The position numbers and the translations under genes are program-made. A DNA stretch of 11,830 nucleotides from Oscillospiraceae bacterium (GTDB lineage Bacteria > Bacillota_A > Clostridia > Saccharofermentanales > Saccharofermentanaceae): contig CADCPU010000057.1 of NCBI GenBank assembly GCA_902803365.1, positions 1 through 11,830 on the forward strand, in the 5' to 3' direction. The notes under the pieces were generated by a model. It searched no databases. It was not told the DNA's origin and saw only the letters and a program-made list of their open reading frames with translations. This document shows, piece after piece, positions 1-6,322 of the stretch (positions are counted from its first letter, which is position 1; each line of letters starts with the position of its first letter).

Positions 1-1104
1 ACCTGCGACGTCAAAGGCGAAGGCAGGATCTTCTACGCATCCGGCGAGGAATCCCCCGGACAGATCGCACTTCGCGCTGACAGGCTCGGTGTGGACAAAA
101 AGAAGATAACCGTCTGCTCGAAGACCTGCTTTGAAGAACTAGCGGCAGAACTTACACAGGCTAAGCCCGCCTTCTGCATCATAGACTCGATCCAGACACT
201 CTATTCGGAGAACATCAACGGAACTCCGGGCAGCGTCTCTCAGGCAAGAGAAGTTACAGCAGGTCTTGTAAGGCTTGCCAAGACGAATAACATGCCGATA
301 TTCCTCGTAGGTCACATCACGAAGGACGGTGCGATCGCGGGACCTAAGACTCTCGAACACATGGTCGACACGGTCCTCTACTTTGAAGGCGAGAACCTGG
401 GCAACCTCCGTGTATTAAGGTCCATCAAGAACAGATACGGAAGAAGCGGCGAAGTGGCTTTTTTCGAGATGACCGAGAGCGGACTTCAGGAGATCTTGAA
501 CCCTCAGTCGGTATTGGTAAGCGGACATCCCGTAAACGTACCCGGTTCAGCGATAACATCCACGATCGAAGGATCGAGAGCGATCGCGCTCGAGGTCCAG
601 GCGCTCATGACACCAAGCGGATACTCGAATGCTCAGAGGATGAGCACAGGCCTTGACCGCAACAGGATCACGATGCTGTTGGCAGTCGCAGATAAGTTCC
701 TTAAGCTCTCCACACCATCTTTTGACTCGTTCATCAACGTCATCGGCGGACTCAAGGTCCAGGATACGGCACTTGACCTCGCGGTCATCGCAGCCGTCGT
801 CTCTTCGGTCAGGGAACTTCCGATCAAGACAGGTACGATGATCCTGGGCGAAGTCGGCTTGTCGGGTGAGATAAGACCCGTAACGAGCCTAAGGCAGAGG
901 ATCGCCTGTGCAAAGCAAGCGGGAATTACGACTCTCGTGCTCCCTTCAGCCTGCAAAAAGGCCATCGAGAGCGGCAAGAATAAACAAACAACAAACAGTT
1001 CCGAAATCGGTAACAAAACAGCCGGGAATTGTGATAAAATCGTTCCGTTAGATTATGTGTATGTAGACAACTTAGCCGAAGCCATAGACGTCTTATTCTC
1101 ATGA
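1..1104 (+). CDS. radA: DNA repair protein RadA/Sms (3' part, 5' end outside window)
   Basis: RadA is a RecA-like ATPase and DnaB-type helicase that drives branch migration in recombinational repair. The reading frame is open from base 1 and starts inside the protein, so the zinc finger and Walker A are off the left edge. Visible are the YASGEES..QIALRA segment typical of RadA just after Walker A, the Walker B strand CIIDSIQTLY (about 175-204), and the RadA-specific KNRFG motif as KNRYG (427-441). The C-terminal Lon-protease-like domain includes GEVGLSGEIRPV (about 847-882). A GTG at 91 is an internal Val, not the start. Near the C-terminus (about 970-1040) is an Asn/Lys/Thr-rich stretch of about 20 residues that I do not recall from other RadA proteins. 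It precedes the usual last helix (NLAEAIDVLFS). The stop is TGA, and ispD follows about 25 bp downstream on the same strand, probably co-transcribed. About 367 codons are visible; family members are usually about 450-460 residues. Confidence 0.96.
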   Translation, partial: TCDVKGEGRIFYASGEESPGQIALRADRLGVDKKKITVCSKTCFEELAAELTQAKPAFCIIDSIQTLYSENINGTPGSVSQAREVTAGLVRLAKTNNMPIFLVGHITKDGAIAGPKTLEHMVDTVLYFEGENLGNLRVLRSIKNRYGRSGEVAFFEMTESGLQEILNPQSVLVSGHPVNVPGSAITSTIEGSRAIALEVQALMTPSGYSNAQRMSTGLDRNRITMLLAVADKFLKLSTPSFDSFINVIGGLKVQDTALDLAVIAAVVSSVRELPIKTGTMILGEVGLSGEIRPVTSLRQRIACAKQAGITTLVLPSACKKAIESGKNKQTTNSSEIGNKTAGNCDKIVPLDYVYVDNLAEAIDVLFS

Positions 1105-1129
1105 TTCGGCAGGGAGGAAAGTGTGTAAG

Positions 1130-2452
1130 ATGGGAAACGCAGGACAGTTTAAACCCAAGAAACTCAACATAAACAGAATATTCGTGATCATCCCGGCAGC
1201 AGGCCTCGGAACACGAATGGAATCCGACATAAACAAGCAGGTCATGGAGATCGACGGCGTACCGGTCATCGAGAGGACGCTCGAAGCATTCAGCAAATTC
1301 AGCAGCGAGCTGGCTTCAATGGGTATCGCACTGCGAGCCGTTATCGTAACCAGCCCTGATCTGGTCTACCGAATGACTTCCATCTGTAAGCAAAGAAGAT
1401 TCGACTTCGTACTCAATATAGTCACAGGCGGCGATTCGAGAATGGAATCCGTCTGGAACGGCATCGAAGCCATATCCGAACTTCCCTTCCCTCCAATGGA
1501 CAACGATATAGTATTCATCCACGACGGCGCACGCTGCCTCGTAGACCAGCCTACTCTCGAGCGTTGTCTCGAAGGCGGTCTTCAGTACGACATCTGCGCA
1601 GCCGCTGTTCCGGTAAAGAGCACCATCAAGCAGACAAAGCATGAGGAGCCTGCTCCGGAAGAAAAGCCTGCCAAGGCTGAAAAGGCCGAAGCCAAACCCG
1701 AGGAGCCGGCAAAGCCGAAGAGCGCACTCGGACTTGATCTGTCCAAATATCCTATCCTCTCTTCCAAGTTCTCGATAAAGGATCGTGCAATGGCTTCTCT
1801 TAAGTCAGAAGGCAAGATCGAAGACAAAGAAGAACCAAAGAAGGAAGAGCCAAAGGTCGAGCCTCCGAAGGTCGAAGAACCTAAGGTTGAGGAGCCCAAA
1901 GCAGAAGAGCCCAAGCCTGAAGTTCCGAAGAAGAGACCGGGCAAGCAGACGATCGACCAGTATCTGGCAAGCACCAGACAAAAGGAAGTCAAGCCTATCA
2001 ATAATAAGGTTCCTGATTACTCAGGCATCCCTCTCGCATCAGGCGGAGTTCCGATCTTCAAGGCAGCAGCTGCTCCTGTAGCAGTTCCTGATGAGCCGGA
2101 AGTACAAGAAGAAGCAGAGGCACCTGCTCCAACCCGCGCCGGATCAAGACCTGCCGCTTCCAGAAGACCTGCTGCTTCAGTAAAGAAGGCTCCGGAAGTC
2201 CTTAATACTCCTGACAGGAAGGAACTCATGGAAGTCCAGACTCCTCAGGTATTCCGATTCGGCAAACTCGTCGATTCTTATGTAAACGGAATAAAAAGAA
2301 ACCTCAACGCAACAGACGATACGTCTTTGGCTGAGGCTTTGAACTTCAAGGTTCATCTTGTTGAAGGATCCTACTCCAACATCAAGATCACGACCAAGGA
2401 AGATATAGATTATGCGGAACTTCTTCTCAGACGTCAGGGGTCTGAAGGCTGA
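1130..2452 (+). CDS. ispD: IspD, MEP cytidylyltransferase with a large internal insertion
   Basis: IspD joins MEP and CTP to give CDP-methylerythritol plus pyrophosphate, the third step of the MEP isoprenoid pathway, in the cytosol. All family motifs are present. Numbering from ATG 1130 they are PAAGLGTRM (22-30, with R29), K36 of the NKQ, GGDSRMESVWNG (100-111), HDGAR (131-135), VPVKSTIK (160-167), DRKELMEVQTPQ (362-373), TDD (395-397) and NIKIT (417-421, K419). R29, K36, T165, R363 and K419 match E. coli R20, K27, T140, R157 and K213. Between T165 and R363 lie 197 residues where E. coli has 16, so about 180 Pro/Glu/Lys/Ala-rich residues are inserted in the dimerisation arm. The protein is about 440 residues against a usual 230. 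The SD AGGGAGG (1111-1117) is 12 nt from ATG 1130 and 3 nt from an in-frame GTG at 1121; either could be the start. radA lies just upstream. The identity is secure; the insertion's role is unknown. Confidence 0.93.
   Translation: MGNAGQFKPKKLNINRIFVIIPAAGLGTRMESDINKQVMEIDGVPVIERTLEAFSKFSSELASMGIALRAVIVTSPDLVYRMTSICKQRRFDFVLNIVTGGDSRMESVWNGIEAISELPFPPMDNDIVFIHDGARCLVDQPTLERCLEGGLQYDICAAAVPVKSTIKQTKHEEPAPEEKPAKAEKAEAKPEEPAKPKSALGLDLSKYPILSSKFSIKDRAMASLKSEGKIEDKEEPKKEEPKVEPPKVEEPKVEEPKAEEPKPEVPKKRPGKQTIDQYLASTRQKEVKPINNKVPDYSGIPLASGGVPIFKAAAAPVAVPDEPEVQEEAEAPAPTRAGSRPAASRRPAASVKKAPEVLNTPDRKELMEVQTPQVFRFGKLVDSYVNGIKRNLNATDDTSLAEALNFKVHLVEGSYSNIKITTKEDIDYAELLLRRQGSEG
1841..1930 (+). repeat. Six tandem pentapeptide repeats (xEEPK) inside IspD
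   Basis: Six consecutive 15-bp units encode KEEPK, VEPPK, VEEPK, VEEPK, AEEPK and PEVPK. The third positions of the repeated Glu, Pro and Lys codons differ between units (gaa/gag, cca/cct/ccc/ccg, aag/aaa). The array therefore looks old and kept at protein level rather than recently expanded by slippage. A less regular Lys/Glu/Pro/Ala run lies upstream (about 1646-1720), and an imperfect RPAAS duplication lies downstream (about 2147-2179). The region should be extended and disordered, resembling TonB-like Pro-Lys/Glu linkers in composition only. Confidence 0.85.
2427..2445. repeat. Inverted repeat in the ispD/ispF tail-to-tail overlap
   Basis: Arms TCAGAC (2427-2432) and GTCTGA (2440-2445) are perfectly complementary around a 7-nt loop. 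The element sits inside the 26 bp shared by the last codons of ispD (plus strand) and ispF (minus strand), and the ispF stop codon is part of one arm. There is no T-run on either side, so it is not a canonical intrinsic terminator. It could be a weak bidirectional structure or chance. Confidence 0.4.
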
Positions 2453-2921
2453 GTATAACAAATACCTGGATGCCCTCTCCCTTACCGAAGGAAGTAAGTC
2501 CCTCACCCGTCGTTGCCGTGATACCAACGGATGACGGCGCGATACCGAGTATCTCACCAAGACTCAAGCGCATTGCTTCGATATGAGGCAGGAGCTTGGG
2601 TCTTTTACATTCTATCGTCATGGACACGTGGAGGATCTTCGCATCCTTTGCCCTGAGATCCTTGAGAGCTTCCTCAAGATATACGCGGCTGTCCTTGATC
2701 CCCTGCTTAAGGCAGAGCTCATCTGCGACAGTTCCCAGGATATTCCTGCATGTATATCCCGATACCGCATTTGTTATCGCATGAAAGACCACATCCCCGT
2801 CGCTGTTTGCAAGGACCGGCTTGCTGTTCGGCACATCGATGCCCGCGATCCTTATCGTCGTCTCACCTTCAAAGGACATGTCATAAGCGTGACTGTCCTG
2901 TCCTATCGTTGAAATATACAT
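2427..2921 (-). CDS. ispF: IspF-like MEcPP synthase, divergent at active-site positions
   Basis: IspF cyclises CDP-ME 2-phosphate to MEcPP, releasing CMP, in the MEP pathway; it is normally a trimer with a metal site at each interface. The length (164 aa) is typical. Conserved are the metal ligands D9 and H11 (GQDSH) and H47 (SDGDVVFH), the RPKLLPHI segment with K109, and the TTGE..GKGEG stretch (137-150). Several positions are changed. The His before SDGD (E. coli H34) is N39. The Asp of the TDAxxG helix (E. coli D46) is N51. The GDIG..FPD segment is replaced by RNILGTVADE (59-68), removing the equivalents of D56 and the F-P-D turn. The protein is clearly IspF family, but full activity is not assured. 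A strong AAGGAGGG SD sits 7 nt before the ATG, in the 14-nt gap after the upstream lipoprotein gene, so it is the last gene of the minus-strand operon. Its 3' end overlaps convergent ispD by 26 bp. Confidence 0.87.
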   Translation of the reverse strand: MYISTIGQDSHAYDMSFEGETTIRIAGIDVPNSKPVLANSDGDVVFHAITNAVSGYTCRNILGTVADELCLKQGIKDSRVYLEEALKDLRAKDAKILHVSMTIECKRPKLLPHIEAMRLSLGEILGIAPSSVGITATTGEGLTSFGKGEGIQVFVILSLQTPDV

Positions 2922-2935
2922 GTTTTATCCCTCCT

Positions 2936-3475
2936 TTATACCTCGTTCAATACCAGCCAGTTATATACATCCATGGCTGTCCAATAATCGCGCTCGAAGG
3001 CATCGAACTTATCTGTTACCTCGCCCTTCTTCAAGAGAACGAATTCAGGTACGTAAGCCGCCTCGTATTCCTGCGCGACATCTCTGTGGGTCATGACGTT
3101 GATACCGACTACCAGTACCCTGCCGTCAAGCCTCTGGGCGATATCTTCGACTCCCGCTGTTATTCCCGCTCTGTCCGTAGATGCCGAAGTAAAGAAATAG
3201 ATCATCACGGGAATGTCGGATGTCTTTAAGATCTCAAGGTCGGTTACTTCCCTGTAGATAACGCCCGGCTCTTCTTCGTCCTCGATCTTCTCGACGCACA
3301 TCGCATATACATCGGAATCGTAGACCTCATTTCCGAGATAAGACTGATATCCCGCAGCTTCGGTCTCCTTGGCAGACGAAGAACAGGCACCCGAGAGTGC
3401 TGCCATGACGATAGCCAGTGACAATACGACCGGGTGCCTGTATATTTTCTTTATTTTCGCGAAAAGACGATCCAT
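2936..3475 (-). CDS. Thioredoxin-fold lipoprotein lacking the CxxC
   Basis: A predicted exported protein of 179 aa. The N-terminus has basic residues (to about 14), a hydrophobic segment (15-29) and Cys31 followed by SSS. This is a lipoprotein-like signal, although the lipobox (LSGAC) is imperfect because Ser rather than Leu is at -3. A spacer of about 50 acidic residues leads to a thioredoxin-like domain (about 75-175). The strand IPVMIYFF (88-95) is followed by TSASTDR where thioredoxins have the W-C-G-P-C turn, so the two active Cys positions are Ser99 and Arg102. VPEFVLLKKGEV (142-153) matches the cis-Pro strand. It should lie on the outer face of the membrane and cannot do thiol exchange through the usual site. 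The start codon is ATG, overlapping the mrp stop by 1 nt (TGATG); a GTG one codon upstream is the alternative. Translation is probably coupled to mrp. The fold assignment is by motif and moderately sure; the function is unknown. Confidence 0.7.
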   Translation of the reverse strand: MDRLFAKIKKIYRHPVVLSLAIVMAALSGACSSSAKETEAAGYQSYLGNEVYDSDVYAMCVEKIEDEEEPGVIYREVTDLEILKTSDIPVMIYFFTSASTDRAGITAGVEDIAQRLDGRVLVVGINVMTHRDVAQEYEAAYVPEFVLLKKGEVTDKFDAFERDYWTAMDVYNWLVLNEV

Positions 3476-4341
3476 CACTTGATCATCTGCTCGATCATCT
3501 CGACCGCACCGTTCATGTACTCGGCCGGGATCTTCTCGATATCGCCTGCATCTACGAGTTCTGCGATGAGCGGATCCAAAGGCATCTTATCTGTTACCTT
3601 GCATCCCATCTCCGTTGCAGCCTTGGTTACGTTCTCGTTATTGCCGAAGAGCTTGATCTGCTCGCCGCACTTGCCGCACTTGACATAACTCATGTTCTCG
3701 ACAAAGCCCAATACCTTGACCTGCATCATCAAAGCCATGTTTCTTGCCTTGTTAACGATCATGGATACGAGATCCTGAGGTGTGGATACGAGGAAGATAC
3801 CGTCTACCGGGATGGACTGGAATACCGTGAGAGGTACATCGCCCGTGCCCGGAGGCATATCGATAAGAAGAACATCGAGTGTGCCCCAGTTAACGTCTGT
3901 CCAGAACTGCTTTACGAGACCTGCGATGACAGGACCTCTCCAAAGTACCGGTGCATCTGCGTTCTCGAGAAGGAGATTTACGCTTACTACTTCGATACCG
4001 GAATGTGTAACTGCAGGGATGATATTCTTATCTGCGTCACCCTTGAGGGATTCCTTAAGACCGAATGCCTTAGGGATCGAAGGACCCGTGATATCTGCAT
4101 CGAGGATACCTACACGATAACCGTCTCTTGCAAGTCTTGCTGCGAGGATGGAAGTTACGAGGGACTTACCTACGCCTCCCTTACCGCTGCAGATACCGAT
4201 AACCTTCTTGATGCTGGAGTTCGGATTAGCCGGCTCGAGCAAGCTTTCAGGTTTTGTGTTGTTATTATCGCCGTTAGCGCTCGGACATGAACTCTGGGAA
4301 GTACAGCCGGCCTTAGACGGACATGAATCACATGCTGACAT
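3475..4341 (-). CDS. mrp: Mrp/NBP35-family Fe-S cluster carrier ATPase
   Basis: A cytosolic P-loop ATPase (Mrp/ApbC) that binds a 4Fe-4S cluster at the dimer interface and passes it to apo-proteins. Numbering from the ATG, there is an N-terminal Cys cluster (C4, C7, C13, C19). Then come the deviant Walker A SGKGGVGKS (52-60), DADITGPSIP (81-90), WRGP (134-137), the switch DMPPGTGD (161-168), and the conserved C222-x-x-C225 within MSYVKCGKCG that ligates the cluster. The 288-aa length suits the N-terminally Cys-rich subgroup common in anaerobes, without the DUF59 domain of longer Mrp proteins. The ATG is set by a GGAGG SD 6 nt upstream. It sits sixth from the left-hand end of transcription: after the small membrane protein gene (46-bp gap) and before the thioredoxin-like lipoprotein (1-nt overlap). 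Two genes further on is ispF, whose product feeds the Fe-S enzymes IspG and IspH; that link is inference. Confidence 0.95.
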   Translation of the reverse strand: MSACDSCPSKAGCTSQSSCPSANGDNNNTKPESLLEPANPNSSIKKVIGICSGKGGVGKSLVTSILAARLARDGYRVGILDADITGPSIPKAFGLKESLKGDADKNIIPAVTHSGIEVVSVNLLLENADAPVLWRGPVIAGLVKQFWTDVNWGTLDVLLIDMPPGTGDVPLTVFQSIPVDGIFLVSTPQDLVSMIVNKARNMALMMQVKVLGFVENMSYVKCGKCGEQIKLFGNNENVTKAATEMGCKVTDKMPLDPLIAELVDAGDIEKIPAEYMNGAVEMIEQMIK

Positions 4342-4387
4342 AAAAAGCCTCCAAAAAAATAGACTAAATGAGATTATATCTCAAAAC

Positions 4388-4855
4388 TTACGATTTAGCG
4401 ATATTCCTTTTGGCAGATCTTCTGAGAATATCATTTTGCATACTGAATGAATGCAGAGGGATGAAGAAGATGAGCCTCGTCGAGATGATCAATGTCGCAA
4501 AGATGATCGCATCAAAATAGTAAGGGACCGAAGTCAGGACAACATCCGTCTCAGTCGAGTATCTGGAATAGATACCGTAGAGCTCGAGCGCGTCTACAAA
4601 GAACTGCGAATTGATATTGGACAGGACCATAATGGTGATCGCGCAAAGCGGCACCTCGGAAAACCAGATCGTAGGATGTTCCTTCCTTATGATGTAACAA
4701 CCTGCGAAGTGTACCGTAAGCAACAGTATCGTTGCCAAAGATATCCACAGCCACTGCTCCATCCTGCTCGCCATAAGAGGCGCAAAGAAGAACAACACTA
4801 CGGATGTAAATATATCCACAAGGTTAACTACCAATATAGGCCATATCTTACTCAT
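4388..4855 (-). CDS. Small multi-pass membrane protein, family not recognised
   Basis: I do not recognise this 155-aa protein. Hydropathy read by eye gives four membrane segments at about 4-27, 35-56, 65-82 and 111-133. The third contains NINSQ and is less hydrophobic. A soluble loop (about 83-110) is rich in Tyr and Ser, and the C-terminus is basic (RRSAKRNIAKS). No catalytic motif is visible. The SD is weak (GAGAAG just before the ATG). The start lies only 10 bp after the yfcE stop, and mrp follows after 46 bp, so it is translated as part of the same operon. It is a real gene judging from spacing and a coherent membrane-protein composition. It could be an orphan or a very divergent permease fragment. 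Confidence 0.75.
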   Translation of the reverse strand: MSKIWPILVVNLVDIFTSVVLFFFAPLMASRMEQWLWISLATILLLTVHFAGCYIIRKEHPTIWFSEVPLCAITIMVLSNINSQFFVDALELYGIYSRYSTETDVVLTSVPYYFDAIIFATLIISTRLIFFIPLHSFSMQNDILRRSAKRNIAKS

Positions 4856-4865
4856 ACTTCTCTTC

Positions 4866-5378
4866 TTACAATCTCTTGAGGGTCAATTCCCCGTTTTCGA
4901 TGATGATATAAGATGGGAGCGTGCCCCCCTTCGGGATCGAAGGAGAACCGGGGTTCATGTATCTTATACCGTCTCTTGTCTCGTCGATCGTTATATGGGT
5001 GTGACCCGACAGGAATACGCTGCCTTCCTTAAGGTAAGGATGGTCGTCCGGAGTGAACTTGTGTCCGTGCGTACAGAATATCACGGTCTCGCCCGATATA
5101 ATATAAATATAATCAGCAAGTATCGGGAATTGCAATACCATTTGATCGACTTCAGTATCACAATTGCCTCTTACCGCTATAAGTTCGTCCTTGATGTTGT
5201 TGAGCATCTCGATCACTTTCTTGGGCGCATAGCCTGAAGGCAGGTCGTTTCTGGGTCCGTGATAGAGAATGTCACCCAAGAGCAAGAGACGCTCGGCGCC
5301 TTCCTCCCTGTACTTATCCAATACTTTTGCACAGATATCGGCATCGCCGTGGATATCAGAAGCTACAAAGATCTTCAT
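4866..5378 (-). CDS. yfcE: YfcE-type metallophosphoesterase
   Basis: A calcineurin-like phosphodiesterase of the YfcE/MJ0936 family, cytosolic, using two metal ions. All ligand motifs are in order: SDIHGD (D8, H10), GDILYHG (D36), GNCD (N72), THGH (H104, H106) and SGHTH (H126, H128), followed by the typical NPGS (142-145). At 170 aa it is slightly shorter than E. coli YfcE (about 184). The physiological substrate of this family is uncertain; E. coli YfcE hydrolyses artificial phosphodiesters. The start ATG overlaps the stop of the upstream membrane protein gene by 4 nt (ATGA), a sign of translational coupling. A GGAGG about 10 nt upstream lies within that gene's acidic tail codons. Regulation is presumably with the operon. 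Confidence 0.92.
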   Translation of the reverse strand: MKIFVASDIHGDADICAKVLDKYREEGAERLLLLGDILYHGPRNDLPSGYAPKKVIEMLNNIKDELIAVRGNCDTEVDQMVLQFPILADYIYIISGETVIFCTHGHKFTPDDHPYLKEGSVFLSGHTHITIDETRDGIRYMNPGSPSIPKGGTLPSYIIIENGELTLKRL

Positions 5379-6322
5379 ACAGCCTCATCCTCCTCTTCAT
5401 TTTCCTTCTCTTCTTCTTTTCCCTTAAGAAGGTTCAAGACCATCCTGTTGGCATCGTCCTTACTCGCGACGATCCTCGACAGGAGATGTTCCTCGTTCTT
5501 CTTGAGCTTGGCCGTGATGCGGTTGACCATCTCGTCAGCAGACTTTCTGGAGATCTTGAGCTGCTCCTTCTCACGTGACAGATACTTCTCGAGATATTCC
5601 TTCTCGATCTGACGGTTCTTTTTCATGAGCTCGCGCTCTTCAGCTCTGTGAGCCGCATAGAGTTCCTTGTACCCGCCGTAGCCTTCAACTGCAGGAGCAG
5701 TCTTCGTCATAACTGTCTCAACACCGCCGTAGATCTGGCTGCCGATCTTGTCGGACATATTCCTGATCTCGCTCGTAAGATCAGAGAGGACAAGGAGTTT
5801 CTTCTTGAAGCCGACGATCGTAACGACTGTCGTTATGAGGTCTGCGATGAGACATACCGTAAAGATGCCCATGAGCACCAACTGTGCGATATCAGGGATC
5901 CAATCCAGGATAAAGAGCACCGTAGGGTGCAGTATCTTGATAGCGAGAGTACATGCGATACCCCAATAGATGGAGAACTGCATACAGATAAAGCCCTTGA
6001 CGTTGAGCTTGTAGTTGGAATAGTCCCACCAGCGAAGATCGAAGATCTTATAGAGGATCGCGCCTGCCAGGAATTCGATCAGGGTCGTAACGGCCATTGA
6101 ACCGAAGAACAGGATCGGCAGATTGTCCTCAAACGGCAGGAGCATGATGATAACGGCATAAAAACCGATGCCGTAGACAGGACACAAAGGTCCGTTCAGA
6201 AATCCTCTGTTGATGAACTTGCCCTCAGTAATGCCGTAATAGATCACTTCAACGATCCAACCGATAAAGGCATAGATCGCGAACATGGAATAAGAATCCA
6301 GGAAGTTATAAGGAATCAACAT
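5375..6322 (-). CDS. PF06541-type (CmpB-like) membrane protein with coiled-coil tail
   Basis: A 315-aa integral membrane protein. The N-terminal part carries the signatures I associate with the 'putative ABC-transporter type IV' family (PF06541): GWIVEVIYY (21-29), NRGFLNGPLCPVYG (38-51), and RWWDYSNYKLNVKGFIC (97-113). Membrane segments fall at about 12-30, 46-64, 69-93, 113-131 and 147-170. After about 175 the protein becomes charged and helical. A long Lys/Glu/Arg-rich coiled-coil-like region (about 218-300) ends in a run of acidic residues (303-313). The function of the family is unproven despite its name; no ABC ATPase is adjacent here. The ATG overlaps the upstream methyltransferase stop by 7 nt and the stop overlaps yfcE by 4 nt, so the three genes are tightly coupled. 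Confidence 0.85.
   Translation of the reverse strand: MLIPYNFLDSYSMFAIYAFIGWIVEVIYYGITEGKFINRGFLNGPLCPVYGIGFYAVIIMLLPFEDNLPILFFGSMAVTTLIEFLAGAILYKIFDLRWWDYSNYKLNVKGFICMQFSIYWGIACTLAIKILHPTVLFILDWIPDIAQLVLMGIFTVCLIADLITTVVTIVGFKKKLLVLSDLTSEIRNMSDKIGSQIYGGVETVMTKTAPAVEGYGGYKELYAAHRAEERELMKKNRQIEKEYLEKYLSREKEQLKISRKSADEMVNRITAKLKKNEEHLLSRIVASKDDANRMVLNLLKGKEEEKENEEEDEAV

Noticed and set aside
91..93. GTG as the radA start codon
   Set aside because: The frame is open upstream to base 1 and encodes the RadA core segment YASGEES, so this is an internal Val.
1582..2001. Minus-strand open frame of 139 codons, Ser/Gly-rich, opposite the IspD repeats
   Set aside because: It is the mirror of Glu/Pro/Lys-rich codons in ispD and lacks a start signal.
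1631..2212. Two separate genes, or a mobile element inserted into ispD
   Set aside because: One frame is open throughout with no stop, no inverted terminal repeats or target duplication, and essential IspD residues lie on both sides. It reads as one protein.
3418..4290. Long open frame (290 codons) on the plus strand opposite mrp
   Set aside because: It lies antisense to a clear Mrp with all motifs, has no Shine-Dalgarno site, and its translation shows no family pattern. Codon bias of mrp leaves its complement free of stops.
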